64,000 nucleotides of DNA from Haploplasma axanthum (GCF_900660745.1 NZ_LR215048.1:1240001-1304000), one strand, 5' to 3'. Counted from the first letter of the stretch, positions 7,632 through 17,373 are shown. Made by a program: numbers and translations. Notes: generated by a model from the sequence alone, not told the origin.

Positions 7632-9805
7632 CGATAATCACGTTCCACACTGTATACATCACTTATCTTTTTAATATTCACAATTAGTTTTTCTAATTGT
7701 GGTAAGTTTTCTACTAATATTTTTAATCTAACTGTTGTCTCTAGACTTTGTGTTGCTTGCGAGTTCATTTCAGCAACTGGGACATTAGATGCATTAATTG
7801 CTGTTACGACACTAAACAAGAAATTTGGTGTGCTTCTTCCAACAATTTTCAATAATGCTGGAAACTTACGATCAATTTTTTCTGCCCAATATACTTCAAT
7901 TTTACGGCTTAAATCTAGGCTACTGTTATTAGGACAATTTGTCGTATGAACTACTAATCCGCCTTGTTTTGAAACATATCCCATAATTTCATCGCCAGGA
8001 ATAGGTAAGCAACAATTTGCAAGTTTAATTTGAGGATTAGTTAATCCCTCAACGATAACGCCTGTTTCACTGGTTGCTTTTAAGTTTCTAGTTGCTTTCT
8101 CCATTTGCTTATGTAAATAGAAATCTTTATCAATTTCTTGACCAGTTAACTTAGCAGCAATTGTTTTCGCACTAATATTATTTTTAGCAATTTCGATATA
8201 TAAATCATCAACACTTTTAATTGCTTGCTTACTAAAATTCTTTTTAACAAACTCATCATTAAAATCAGTAACAAGTTTTTGAGTACTTAATTCACGCTCT
8301 AAAATATCTTTTCCTTGTAATAATAGCGTATCTGCATTTCGTTTATTCAAGAATGCTTTAATCTTATGTCTTGCATGATTTGACTTTGCAATTTTAAGCC
8401 ATGAATCACTTGGACCAAATGAATTCTTACTTGTTCTAACTGTGATAATGTCTCCGGTTTTTAATTCATAATCCAGTGTAACAATTTTATTATTTACACT
8501 AGCCCCAACCATTTTATTTCCCACATCACTATGAATTCGATATGCAAAATCGATTGGAGTTGCACCTTTGGGAAGTTCAATTACTTCACCTTTAGGAGTA
8601 AAAACATAAACATTTGCTCCTAAAATATCACCTTTAACACTTTCAACAAACTCTTTACTTCCAACTGTTGAATCATCAACATCTTCACTCATCTTTAATA
8701 ATTCGCCATACCATTTGAATTTCTGTGCAATTTCAAATTGTTCTTTTTCCTTAGAATAAACTTTGTTTTCTTTATATGCCCAGTGTGCAGCAACCCCCAT
8801 TTCAGCAACTTCATCCATTTGTTTAGTACGAATTTGGACTTCAAATAAAGTTCCATCATTTGATAAAACTGTTGTATGAAGTGACTGATAAAGGTTTGGT
8901 TTTGGTACAGCTATGTAATCTTTAAAACGTCGTGGAATTGGTGTAAAATTAGCATGAATGATTCCTAATGCTTGGTAACATTCTTCAACTTTATCAACGA
9001 TAACTCTAATTGCTAATAAATCATAAATATCTTCAAATGAACGTTCATTAACATACATCTTTTTATAGATACTAAAAATATTTTTAATTCTTCCCTTTAT
9101 TTCATATGAATGAAGACCATTCTCTGCAAATAGTTCATTAATATTTTCGATAATATTTTCAATATTTTTTTCACGTTCATCTTTTTTACTTTGAATTAAT
9201 CTAGAAACTTCAAAATATCTATTTGGTTCAGTATATTTAAGTGAACGATCTTCTAATTCTGCTTTAATAACGAATAACCCTAGTTTATGGGCAATTGGTG
9301 CATATATCTCTAAAGTTTCTTGTGCAATTCTTACTTGTCTATCACTTGGCATCGACTCAAGCGTTCTAATATTATGTAATCTATCAGCAATCTTTATAAG
9401 AATAACGCGAATATCTTTCGCCATAGCAATCAACATTTTTTGATGATTATCGGCTTGAGATGGTTCTGTAATGAATGCTAATTTAGAAAGTTTTGTCACA
9501 CCATCTACTAATGTAGCAATATCTTCACCAAAAAGTTTTGTTAAATCATCAAATGTAACTTCAGTATCTTCAACTACATCATGTAATAATGCAGCTGCTA
9601 AAGTATTAGGTCCAGCACCTAAGTGTGCAAGAATGATTGCTACTGCTACAGGATGTGTAATATATGGTTCACCAGATCTACGCATTTGTCCTTGATGTTT
9701 TTCACGTGAAAAAAGATAAGCCCTATATATTAGTTCAATATCTTCTTCTAAATGAATGTAGTTGTTAAAAACATCATATAATGATTGAAAAAGTGAATCA
9801 TACAT
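7628..9805 (-). CDS. rel: Bifunctional (p)ppGpp synthetase/hydrolase
   Basis: This 725-residue RelA/SpoT homologue is full length. The hydrolase domain (about residues 30-195) keeps the HD metal motif (THPVAVA, LLHDVVEDT) and the ADRLHNIRTL motif. The synthetase domain (about 235-360) has RFKDYIAVPKPNLYQSLHTT, of the RxKD type found in bifunctional enzymes. TGS (about 390-450) and ACT (about 640-720) regulatory domains follow. It controls the stringent alarmone. An AAAGGAG site lies 10 bp before the ATG, and the gene sits between apt and dtd in one unit. Confidence 0.96.
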   Translation of the reverse strand: MYDSLFQSLYDVFNNYIHLEEDIELIYRAYLFSREKHQGQMRRSGEPYITHPVAVAIILAHLGAGPNTLAAALLHDVVEDTEVTFDDLTKLFGEDIATLVDGVTKLSKLAFITEPSQADNHQKMLIAMAKDIRVILIKIADRLHNIRTLESMPSDRQVRIAQETLEIYAPIAHKLGLFVIKAELEDRSLKYTEPNRYFEVSRLIQSKKDEREKNIENIIENINELFAENGLHSYEIKGRIKNIFSIYKKMYVNERSFEDIYDLLAIRVIVDKVEECYQALGIIHANFTPIPRRFKDYIAVPKPNLYQSLHTTVLSNDGTLFEVQIRTKQMDEVAEMGVAAHWAYKENKVYSKEKEQFEIAQKFKWYGELLKMSEDVDDSTVGSKEFVESVKGDILGANVYVFTPKGEVIELPKGATPIDFAYRIHSDVGNKMVGASVNNKIVTLDYELKTGDIITVRTSKNSFGPSDSWLKIAKSNHARHKIKAFLNKRNADTLLLQGKDILERELSTQKLVTDFNDEFVKKNFSKQAIKSVDDLYIEIAKNNISAKTIAAKLTGQEIDKDFYLHKQMEKATRNLKATSETGVIVEGLTNPQIKLANCCLPIPGDEIMGYVSKQGGLVVHTTNCPNNSSLDLSRKIEVYWAEKIDRKFPALLKIVGRSTPNFLFSVVTAINASNVPVAEMNSQATQSLETTVRLKILVENLPQLEKLIVNIKKISDVYSVERDYR

Positions 9806-9821
9806 AAACTAAAAACTCCTT

Positions 9822-10334
9822 TTAATATTTTATTAACGACAAAACATTATAATTTTTAAGTAAATCTCTACCATTTAAGTCTACAAGTTCAATTAAAAAA
9901 GCAACACCAGCAACAATTCCACCTTGACTTTCAACTAAATCAATAGTTGCTTTGATAGTTCCACCTGTTGCAAGTAAATCATCAACAATTAAAACACGGC
10001 TTCCTTTTTTAATATCTCCTTTATGAATTGATAACTCGTTATGTCCATATTCAAGTGCATATTTAACATCAACTGTTTCACGTGGTAATTTACCTGGTTT
10101 TCTAACTGGAATAAATCCTGTATTCAATTCATAAGCAACAGGACAACCAAAAATAAAGCCTCTTGCTTCAGGTCCAACAACTAAATTAACATCTTTATTT
10201 TTTGCAAACTCAACAATTTGGTCAGTTGCATATTTAAATGCTTTACCATCTGCCATTAATGGCGTAATATCTCTAAATAAAATACCTTCTTTTGGAAAAT
10301 TTTCAACACTTGCAATATAATCTTTTAAATTCAT
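9822..10334 (-). CDS. apt: Adenine phosphoribosyltransferase
   Basis: This 170-residue type I phosphoribosyltransferase has the PRPP-binding motif [13 protein letters not shown] near residues 115-127, and the N-terminal [23 protein letters not shown] block is characteristic of Apt. It converts adenine and PRPP to AMP. An apt-rel order is standard in Firmicutes. GGAGG lies just before the ATG and a strong promoter lies 37 bp upstream of the start. Confidence 0.96.
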   Translation of the reverse strand: MNLKDYIASVENFPKEGILFRDITPLMADGKAFKYATDQIVEFAKNKDVNLVVGPEARGFIFGCPVAYELNTGFIPVRKPGKLPRETVDVKYALEYGHNELSIHKGDIKKGSRVLIVDDLLATGGTIKATIDLVESQGGIVAGVAFLIELVDLNGRDLLKNYNVLSLIKY

Positions 10335-10370
10335 AACTTGCCTCCAATAAATTAAAATCGTCTACTTACC

Positions 10371-10399
10371 ATTTTACTCTATTTTCATCATTTTTTCAA
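10371..10399 (-). promoter_or_regulatory. Promoter of apt-rel-dtd
   Basis: TTGAAA at 10399-10394, a 17-bp spacer and TAAAAT at 10376-10371 give a good sigma-A-type promoter for the apt-rel-dtd unit, divergent from rarA. Confidence 0.75.
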
Positions 10400-10444
10400 C
10401 AAACCAAAGTTTTATTGAATATGTTTTTTTGATTGTTAGAATGA

Positions 10445-10453
10445 TGTTATAAT
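10445..10453 (+). promoter_or_regulatory. Extended -10 promoter of rarA
   Basis: TGTTATAAT is a perfect extended -10 element (TGnTATAAT); no good -35 lies at 17 bp. Transcription would start near 10460, only about 11 nt before the ATG, with the GGGTGA ribosome site at the very 5' end of the message. Confidence 0.7.
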
Positions 10454-10470
10454 ATATACGGGTGATATTT

Positions 10471-11706
10471 ATGCAACAACCATTAGCATACCTTATGCGA
10501 CCAAAAACGTTTGATGATGTTTTAGGTCAAGAGCATTTAATTGGAAAAGATGGTATTCTAAGTGCAATGATAAAAAAACAAAAGCCATTATCATTTATAT
10601 TGTATGGTCCTCCTGGTACTGGAAAAACAACAATTGCTAATATCTTTGCTGAAAGTTTTGATATGGAAACTTATTTTTTTAATGCATCAACAGACAATAA
10701 AGCACGTTTAATGGATATACTTAACACAACAAATTTTACAAACATTCTACTTATTATTGATGAAATTCATCGTATGAAAACCGATGTTCAAGACTATCTT
10801 TTACCTTTTGTTGAAAGTGGTAAAGCTACTTTTATTGGACTAACAACACTTAACCCTTACCATAGTATAAACTGGGCAATTAGATCTAGATGCCATCTTT
10901 ATGAAGTTAAAAAGTTAAATGATGATGATATTAAAAAAGCAATCCAAAAAGGATTACATATGTTAGATATTGATATTAAGATTGAGCCTAATGCATTAGA
11001 CTCATTAGTAAGATATTCAAATCACGAAATTAGGTCAGCATTAAATCTTTTAGAAAGTGTTAGTCTTGTTTTAAAAGATGGTGATACACTAACTAATAGC
11101 CTTTTACTTAGAATTGCTGGTAATCCAAAATACTCATTGGATAAAAGTGATGACAATTATTATCAACTTCTAAGTGCCCTCCAAAAATCAATTAGAGGTT
11201 CAGATGTTGATGCCTCATTACATTATCTTGCTAGATTGCTTGTCCTTGAAGATTTAAATAGTTTAACTAGAAGATTATTAGTAATCACTTATGAAGATAT
11301 TGGACTTGCTAATCCAAACATTGCGCCAAAAGTTTTAGCTGCATGTGAAGCTGCTAAAATGGTAGGAATGCCTGAGGCGAGAATTATTTTTTCAAATATA
11401 GTTATTGAACTGGCAATCAGTCCTAAATCTAATTCTGCTTATCTAGCTATTGCTGCAGCTTTAGACGATTATAGTAATAATGATACTGGTGAAATTCCTA
11501 ATCATGTCGATAATAATAAAATTAAGCTTGATCCATCAATTTATCATTACCCACATGATGACAATGGTTCATTAAATGATCAAATTTATTTACCAGACAA
11601 AATTAAAGAAAAAACATATTATCTTCCTAAAGAAGAAACTAAGTATGAAGCTGCTTTAAAAGTACGTTTAGATTTAATCGATAAAATCAAAGGAAAAAAA
11701 CGTTAA
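10471..11706 (+). CDS. rarA: Replication-associated recombination protein A (AAA+ ATPase)
   Basis: The 411-residue protein has the RarA/MgsA start PLAYLMRPKTFDDVLGQEHL, Walker A (YGPPGTGKTT) and Walker B (LLIIDEIHRM), and a C-terminal tetramerisation region containing YEDIGLANP and a terminal YLPKEE segment. RarA acts at stalled replication forks. The ATG at 10471 is used because GGGTGA precedes it; the upstream in-frame GTG at 10462 lies inside that ribosome site. It is monocistronic, with its own terminator. Confidence 0.94.
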   Translation: MQQPLAYLMRPKTFDDVLGQEHLIGKDGILSAMIKKQKPLSFILYGPPGTGKTTIANIFAESFDMETYFFNASTDNKARLMDILNTTNFTNILLIIDEIHRMKTDVQDYLLPFVESGKATFIGLTTLNPYHSINWAIRSRCHLYEVKKLNDDDIKKAIQKGLHMLDIDIKIEPNALDSLVRYSNHEIRSALNLLESVSLVLKDGDTLTNSLLLRIAGNPKYSLDKSDDNYYQLLSALQKSIRGSDVDASLHYLARLLVLEDLNSLTRRLLVITYEDIGLANPNIAPKVLAACEAAKMVGMPEARIIFSNIVIELAISPKSNSAYLAIAAALDDYSNNDTGEIPNHVDNNKIKLDPSIYHYPHDDNGSLNDQIYLPDKIKEKTYYLPKEETKYEAALKVRLDLIDKIKGKKR

Positions 11707-11716
11707 TATTAAATGA

Positions 11717-11743
11717 AAAAGCGAAATAAAATCGCTTTTTTTT
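11717..11743 (+). terminator. Terminator of rarA
   Basis: AAAAGCGA and TCGCTTTT form a hairpin followed by a run of eight T, 10 bp after the rarA stop codon. Confidence 0.85.
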
Positions 11744-11786
11744 ATAACTATTCACTTATGATTAGTTTTAATGTTATTTATTAATA

Positions 11787-11839
11787 AAAAAAACCACTTA
11801 AGTTTTCTAGTATTATATCTAGTTGAAACTAAATGGTTT
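11787..11839 (-). terminator. Terminator of the speA-speB unit
   Basis: A long imperfect hairpin (AAACCA...TGGTTT arms with inner AGTTT and CTAG pairings) ends on the minus strand in a run of T, just beyond the speB stop codon. Confidence 0.75.
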
Positions 11840-11846
11840 TTTCTTG

Positions 11847-12725
11847 TTATTTTTGTTTCTTTTCAATATTTTTGTGTAATAATAGTACCATTTCTCTTAA
11901 AGTTTTTGCAGCAACAGCAGTTGATGCACCACTTGGATCTAACATTGGTGCTAATTCAACAAAATCAGCAGCAACAATATTATTCAATTTTTCAAATTGA
12001 TCAATCGCCCATAATAAATCTTTATATTGCATTCCACCTGGTTCAGGAGTTCCCGTTCCTGGGAAAACAGCAGGATCTAAAACATCTAAATCAATTGTTA
12101 TATATACTGGTTTATCTTTTAATTTTTCTACTGCTTCAACTAAACCTTCAAAATCAAATTTTCTTTGATGGATATGCTTTTTAGCCCATTCAAATTCTGG
12201 TTTTTCACCACTTCTTATTCCAAATTGATAAATCTTACCATCACCAACAAATTTATGAACATGTCTCATAAATGTTGCATGTGATAAATCTCTACCAAAA
12301 AAGTGTTCTCTCAAATCTGTATGTGCATCTAAATGAATAATATGTAAATCAGGATATTTTTCAAAAGTTGCTTTAATTGTTGGATAGGAAACTAAATGTT
12401 CTCCTCCAACCATCATTGGAACTTTATTATCATTTAAAATTTCTTTTGTTGTTTCATAAACTATATCAAGTGCATCTTCAACAGCACCAATAGGTAAATC
12501 TAAATCACCAATATCAACAGTTTTATAGTCTTTTAAATCACGATCACGGTATGGTGAATACCATTCAACTCCAAAAGAGTCAACTCTAATTGCATTTCCT
12601 GCAAATCTTGTTCCAGGTCTAAACGATGTTGTAGCATCCATCGGTACGCTAAATATAACAACATCTGACTCATCATAGTTGCTATTGCAACTTTGAAATG
12701 ATAAATCTACTTTTTCAAATTTCAT
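11847..12725 (-). CDS. speB: Agmatinase / ureohydrolase family enzyme
   Basis: This 292-residue member of the arginase/agmatinase family keeps the manganese-ligand motifs GGEHLVSYP, HLDAHTDLRE and DLDVLDPAVFPGTGTPEPGG. Its position behind a decarboxylase of the arginine/lysine type makes agmatinase (agmatine to putrescine plus urea) the most likely activity. The start at 12725 is preferred because AAAGGAAG lies about 8 bp upstream; the alternative start at 12752 has none and lies deeper in the upstream gene, which it overlaps by 11 bp. Confidence 0.9.
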   Translation of the reverse strand: MKFEKVDLSFQSCNSNYDESDVVIFSVPMDATTSFRPGTRFAGNAIRVDSFGVEWYSPYRDRDLKDYKTVDIGDLDLPIGAVEDALDIVYETTKEILNDNKVPMMVGGEHLVSYPTIKATFEKYPDLHIIHLDAHTDLREHFFGRDLSHATFMRHVHKFVGDGKIYQFGIRSGEKPEFEWAKKHIHQRKFDFEGLVEAVEKLKDKPVYITIDLDVLDPAVFPGTGTPEPGGMQYKDLLWAIDQFEKLNNIVAADFVELAPMLDPSGASTAVAAKTLREMVLLLHKNIEKKQK

Positions 12726-14199
12726 TTGGATCTTCCTTTCTATCCCATTCATCTCTATCGACTATTTTTACATAACCTCGATCAGTATCACTTAAGATAA
12801 CTGATCCACTTTTTTGATAAAACTTTAAATCACTTAAGATTTTTTTAGTTATTACTTCACCAGGAATCACAAGTGGTATTCCAGGTGGATAAATCATAAT
12901 CATTTCTGCTGCAATTTCATTAAGAGCATCTTTAAATCTAACATACTTTTTTGGTGCATGATATGCAACACGTGGTCTTATTGAACTTACAGGTTCAGTA
13001 TAAATAATTTTATGTTTTAATGGTTTAGCATTTTCATAATATCTTTCACTTAGTTTTTTTAATGCTTCCACTAGTGCATCTAAATCTTTCTTTTTTGTTC
13101 CAATTGATAGAACAGCTAAAATCAAATGAGTTTCTGCAAGTTCTAATTGAATATGGAAATCATCAAATAGTTCTTTATACGCTTGGAATCCTGTTATACC
13201 TAGATTTGATACCTTAACAATAATTTTTGTTTGATCATAATCTTTAGCACCTAACTCAAGAAAATCTTTTTTAGTTATAGCTTTCAATCCTGGTATTTTA
13301 CCTATTTCATCACGCGTTTTTTTAGCCATCTTAACAATATTAGGTAATTCTTCAGGACCTTTAAAGTAAATTGTTTTTCTTGCAACATCTAAACTTGCAA
13401 GTAATAAACTACTTGGTGAAGTACTTTGCAGCATATTAATTGTTGATCTTAATCTTACATGATCAACTTTTTTACCTTTCGTTAGAATTATTGAACTTTG
13501 AGTAAGTGAACCAACTGTTTTATGTAATGAACATGCAGCGATATCTGCACCTGCTTTCATTGCTGACATTGGTAATTCTTTACTAAATTTAAAATGTGAT
13601 CCATGTGCTTCATCAGCAAGAACAAACATATCATGCTCATGGGCTAATTTAACAATCTCTTTTATTTTAGTTGTTACACCAAAATATGTAGGATTAATTA
13701 TGAAAACTGCTTTTGCATCTAAGTTATTCTTGATTGCTTCTTCATATGTTTCATAAGTTACATGGTTTGCAATACCTAAATTCTCATCAATTTTAGGTTC
13801 AACAAAAACTGGAACTGCCCCACTTAAAATTAGTGCATTAATTGCAGATTTATGAACATTTCTGGGCATAATGATTTTATCATTTGCACGACATACTGCC
13901 ATAATCATTGCAAGTATTCCCATTGTAGTACCACCTGTTAAAAAATACGCTTTATCTGAACCAAAAGCATCAGCCATTAATATAGCAGCTTCTTTTATAA
14001 CAGTCTTAGGCTTATTTAAGTTATCTAAACCTCTTGGTGCATTAGCATCTAATCTAAACATGTTAATACCAACATAATCAAGTAACTCATTATCAATTTG
14101 TCCAAGCTTATGCCCAGGCACATCATGTGACGTTGTATTACTATTCGCATACTGTAGTAATTTTGAATAGAACGGGGTTGCTTCTTGTTTCTTATTCAT
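12715..14199 (-). CDS. speA: PLP-dependent Orn/Lys/Arg decarboxylase, probably arginine decarboxylase
   Basis: This 494-residue protein is of the Bacillus SpeA/YaaO type (fold-type I, short form). The PLP-binding Lys is in SLHKTVGS near residue 230, the preceding ADEAHGSHF holds the cofactor Asp, and a C-terminal domain contains YPPGIPLVIPGE. The adjacent agmatinase implies arginine decarboxylation to agmatine, giving putrescine in two steps. Lysine or ornithine as substrate cannot be excluded from sequence alone. A ribosome site AAAGGTGATGG precedes the ATG. Confidence 0.88.
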   Translation of the reverse strand: MNKKQEATPFYSKLLQYANSNTTSHDVPGHKLGQIDNELLDYVGINMFRLDANAPRGLDNLNKPKTVIKEAAILMADAFGSDKAYFLTGGTTMGILAMIMAVCRANDKIIMPRNVHKSAINALILSGAVPVFVEPKIDENLGIANHVTYETYEEAIKNNLDAKAVFIINPTYFGVTTKIKEIVKLAHEHDMFVLADEAHGSHFKFSKELPMSAMKAGADIAACSLHKTVGSLTQSSIILTKGKKVDHVRLRSTINMLQSTSPSSLLLASLDVARKTIYFKGPEELPNIVKMAKKTRDEIGKIPGLKAITKKDFLELGAKDYDQTKIIVKVSNLGITGFQAYKELFDDFHIQLELAETHLILAVLSIGTKKKDLDALVEALKKLSERYYENAKPLKHKIIYTEPVSSIRPRVAYHAPKKYVRFKDALNEIAAEMIMIYPPGIPLVIPGEVITKKILSDLKFYQKSGSVILSDTDRGYVKIVDRDEWDRKEDPNEI

Positions 14200-14269
14200 C
14201 TATTTATCCATCACCTTTCAAAAACATATTTATTGTATCATTAATTAAAAACAAATCATACATATATAA

Positions 14270-14295
14270 AAAAAACAACTTCAAAAAAGAAGTTA
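14270..14295 (-). terminator. Terminator of rnj
   Basis: AACTTC/GAAGTT with a six-A loop is followed on the minus strand by a run of T, 8 bp after the rnj stop codon. Confidence 0.85.
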
Positions 14296-14302
14296 TTTTA
14301 AT

Positions 14303-15979
14303 TTAATTAGAACTTTCAGTTGAGATAATAACTGGAATTGTGATTGGATTACGTTTTGTTTCTTGGAAAACAAATTTTGCAAGTGCATTTCTAGCATCTT
14401 TTTTATATTCACTCCAGTTAATATATTTACTATTTAAATACTTTTCACTTATTTTCATAAATTCATCTTTAATAGAATTTAATAATTCTTCTGATTCTTT
14501 TACATAAACAAATCCTTTAGTAACTATTTCTACATCACCAACAATTTGTTTCTTACGAGGATCAACATGAGCTACAATAATTAATGCCCCATCTTCAGCT
14601 AATAATTCACGATCTCTTAATACATAATCATTAACATCACCAACTGCAGTACCATCAATTAGAATTTCTCCAACAGCGATATCATTTTTACTTACAAATG
14701 GTTTTTCTTCAAATGTTAGAACATCACCATTATCCATTAAGAATACTTCATCTTCTTTATATCCTAATTGCATTGCAAGTTTTCTAACACTATATTGATG
14801 ACGATATTCACCAATAACGGGAATAATATATTTAGGTTTTAACATATTAATCATCATCTTTATTTCATCAGCATTAGCATGTGAGAATGACAATAATTTT
14901 TTATCAATAACTTCAACATGTGCATCACTTCTAAATAATACATCAAGTGTTCTAGCAGCCATTTTTTCTGTTCCTGGAACAGGTGCAGTCATAATAATAA
15001 CTGTATCTCGTTCATTAATATGAATTAATCTATCTGATTTTTTACACATTCTTTGAATCATGTAAAATGGTTCATGTCTTGATCCAGTAATTAATGCAAC
15101 TATATCTTTTCCTTCATTATTATTTTTTTCATCAATAAAGCGTAGATTAGTTAATGATTCTTCAGGAATCTCTAAATAACCTTCTTTAATCGCAATATCA
15201 ACAATTCTTTGAGCTTTTCTACCAATAATTGCAATCTTTTTCTTATGTGCAATAGCAATATCAATAACTCTTTGAATTTTTAATAAATCAGATGAAAATA
15301 AAGAAACTAAAATTCTTCCTTCCGCATTAGAAAAAATACTATTTAACTTATGGTCTAATTCAAAGTTTGTATGACTTGTTTTAGCTTCTGTTGAACCAAC
15401 AGACTCAGTTAGTAATGCTAATACTTTCTTTTCAGTTAATTCATTGATTTTACCAAAATCAGTTTGATATTTAATATCACCAGATTGGTCAAAAGTAAAA
15501 TCACTAGTATAAACGATACTTCCTCTTGTTGTTTGAATAGCAATCCCAACAGATTCAGGAATTGAATGGGTAGTATTAAAGAAAGTAACTCTGACATTAC
15601 CAAATTTGATAATACTATTTTGGTTGATAATATTTAAGGTCAATTTACTTAAATCATAACCTGCTTCTTTTAAATTGTCTTTTATTATTTCCATTGTAAA
15701 ATTTGTTGCGTATACAGGAATGTTTAAGTCTTTTAATACATGTGATAAAGCTGCTATATGATCTTCATGGGCATGAGACATAAAAATACCTTTAACTCGG
15801 TCTTTTATTCTAAGTAGTCCACGATAATCAGGAATGATTTCATCAACACCATATAATTCACTACTTGGATACTTTATACCTGCATCCAAAATGAATAAAT
15901 CTTTATCTACTTCAACTATAAACATATTTTTACCGTTTTCGGCTAATCCACCTAACGCAAAAAAACGAATTTGACTCAT
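14303..15979 (-). CDS. rnj: Ribonuclease J
   Basis: This 558-residue metallo-beta-lactamase/beta-CASP nuclease begins with the RNase J pattern RFFALGGLAENGKNMF and has the zinc motif SHAHEDHIAAL near residue 70. Later beta-CASP motifs include SGSRHEP-like ITGSRHEPFY and the HANADEI segment. A C-terminal domain of about 120 residues follows. It performs 5'-3' exonucleolytic and endonucleolytic mRNA decay. The ATG at 15979 is chosen because AAGGATGTG precedes it at normal spacing; the GTG at 15988 overlaps that site. Confidence 0.95.
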   Translation of the reverse strand: MSQIRFFALGGLAENGKNMFIVEVDKDLFILDAGIKYPSSELYGVDEIIPDYRGLLRIKDRVKGIFMSHAHEDHIAALSHVLKDLNIPVYATNFTMEIIKDNLKEAGYDLSKLTLNIINQNSIIKFGNVRVTFFNTTHSIPESVGIAIQTTRGSIVYTSDFTFDQSGDIKYQTDFGKINELTEKKVLALLTESVGSTEAKTSHTNFELDHKLNSIFSNAEGRILVSLFSSDLLKIQRVIDIAIAHKKKIAIIGRKAQRIVDIAIKEGYLEIPEESLTNLRFIDEKNNNEGKDIVALITGSRHEPFYMIQRMCKKSDRLIHINERDTVIIMTAPVPGTEKMAARTLDVLFRSDAHVEVIDKKLLSFSHANADEIKMMINMLKPKYIIPVIGEYRHQYSVRKLAMQLGYKEDEVFLMDNGDVLTFEEKPFVSKNDIAVGEILIDGTAVGDVNDYVLRDRELLAEDGALIIVAHVDPRKKQIVGDVEIVTKGFVYVKESEELLNSIKDEFMKISEKYLNSKYINWSEYKKDARNALAKFVFQETKRNPITIPVIISTESSN

Positions 15980-16023
15980 TTTTTTCACATCCTTAACTTT
16001 TTCGTTTCGAATATTTCATAACC

Positions 16024-16032
16024 ATTATAACA
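16024..16032 (-). promoter_or_regulatory. Extended -10 promoter of rnj
   Basis: The minus strand reads TGTTATAAT at 16032-16024, a perfect extended -10 element about 45 bp before the rnj start. Confidence 0.65.
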
Positions 16033-16072
16033 TATAAATCGTAACTGTTTCCAAAGATTTGCGTAAATAATG

Positions 16073-16081
16073 TGTTAAAAT
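16073..16081 (+). promoter_or_regulatory. Extended -10 promoter of recU
   Basis: TGTTAAAAT lies 15 bp before the recU ATG. As at rarA, the predicted transcript start (about 16088) coincides with the GGTGAT ribosome site, giving a leader of about 10 nt. Confidence 0.55.
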
Positions 16082-16096
16082 ATAATTGGTGATAAA

Positions 16097-16666
16097 ATGA
16101 AATATCCAATTAAACGCAAATCTTCAACTATTACTACAAATTATTCCAATCTTGGAATGACTTTAGAAAGTGATATTGAACTAACAAATGAATACTATTT
16201 AGCAAATGGGATTGCTATTATCCATAAAAAACCAACACCTGTTCAAGTTGTTAATGTTGATTATCCTGCTAGAAATAAAGCGAAGATTACTGAAGCTTAC
16301 TATAAAACACCTTCTACAACTGATTTTAATGGTATATATAAATCTAGATATATTGATTTTGATGCTAAAGAAACAAAATCTAAAACTTCTTTTCCACTTA
16401 GAAACATTCATTCTCATCAAGTGGAACATTTAAAGAACATTTCAAAACATGGTGGAATTGCTTTTCTAATAATTAATTGGAAAAGCTATAATAAATACTT
16501 CTTTTTACCAATAGATGTAATATTAAAATATTGGGATAATAAAAAGGATGGAAGAAAATCCATCCCTTATCAAGAATTCTTAGACAATGCTTATGAAATA
16601 AAATTCAATTACAACCCTCGTCTAGATTATTTAAAGATTATTGATGAATACTACTTGAAGGATTAA
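16097..16666 (+). CDS. recU: Holliday junction resolvase RecU
   Basis: This 189-residue RecU protein has the catalytic residues in STTDFNGIY and YIDFDAKETKS (Asp and Glu-x-Lys of the nuclease core). The conserved HSHQVEHLKNISKHGGIAF block follows, then the LPIDVI segment. RecU resolves Holliday junctions and works with RuvAB in Firmicutes and Mollicutes. The ATG is preceded by GGTGAT. Its 3' end overlaps the convergent thiT gene by 29 bp, and no terminator is visible between them. Confidence 0.93.
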   Translation: MKYPIKRKSSTITTNYSNLGMTLESDIELTNEYYLANGIAIIHKKPTPVQVVNVDYPARNKAKITEAYYKTPSTTDFNGIYKSRYIDFDAKETKSKTSFPLRNIHSHQVEHLKNISKHGGIAFLIINWKSYNKYFFLPIDVILKYWDNKKDGRKSIPYQEFLDNAYEIKFNYNPRLDYLKIIDEYYLKD

Positions 16667-17348
16667 GATTTAATTGTTCAGTAATATCCAATAATCTTTT
16701 TCTTATTAAAATGATTATTAATGTAACAACAATACCTGTTGATAAAATATATATACTATTATATATTCCACTATAAAGAACTAAATTACCATTCATACTT
16801 TCAAATATTTTAGTTGCAATATCAGCGTTTGCAGTACCTTCATTTACTTTATCTACTGCGTATTTGATTGATGAACCCCATAATAATACACCACTAAAAG
16901 TTGCTGATACCCATCTAACTAAACTTACTAGAAGTACTGAATAAACAACATTTTTAATACTCTTTAAATTATCTTTATAAAATAAACCTGAAAGACCAAA
17001 TGCAGTAAATGGAATTAAATAGTCAAATGCTATTAACCCTATTATATGCCATACTGTCCAATTTGTACCTGTCCATGATTCAAGTGTTGATTTTAAAACT
17101 GAAAGATAAATCAGATAATCAAACGAGAAATTATATAATGCATATATAAATCCTCCAAGTAATCCATACTTAAGTCCAAAGATTAGACCTATTAGAATAA
17201 GTGGTATCATTGAAATACCGAAAAACTTTCCGCCCATAGGCATGCTTAAATTTAAGCCTGGAATGTAACTTATTATTACATCCACTACAATTGCAACTGC
17301 AACTAAAACTGCTGTTACAATCAATTTACGAAGATCAAATTTCTTCAT
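16638..17348 (-). CDS. thiT: ECF thiamine transporter S component
   Basis: This 236-residue membrane protein has about six hydrophobic segments, with an ECF S-component start (KLIVTAVLVAVAIVVD) and a GISMIPLILIGLIFGLKYG block like ThiT/YuaJ. The TPP riboswitch directly upstream supports thiamine as substrate. The energising EcfAA'T module is not in this window. The start at 17348 is set by GGAGGAAATGTT; an in-frame extension to 17426 would run through the riboswitch expression platform and is rejected. It is somewhat longer than Bacillus ThiT (192 residues). Confidence 0.88.
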   Translation of the reverse strand: MKKFDLRKLIVTAVLVAVAIVVDVIISYIPGLNLSMPMGGKFFGISMIPLILIGLIFGLKYGLLGGFIYALYNFSFDYLIYLSVLKSTLESWTGTNWTVWHIIGLIAFDYLIPFTAFGLSGLFYKDNLKSIKNVVYSVLLVSLVRWVSATFSGVLLWGSSIKYAVDKVNEGTANADIATKIFESMNGNLVLYSGIYNSIYILSTGIVVTLIIILIRKRLLDITEQLNLNPSSSIHQ

Positions 17349-17373
17349 AACATTTCCTCCTTTAAAAATAAAA

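Noticed and set aside
7628-9805. Possible monofunctional RelA
   Set aside because: The HD-domain motifs are intact and the synthetase has the RxKD motif, so it is read as bifunctional.
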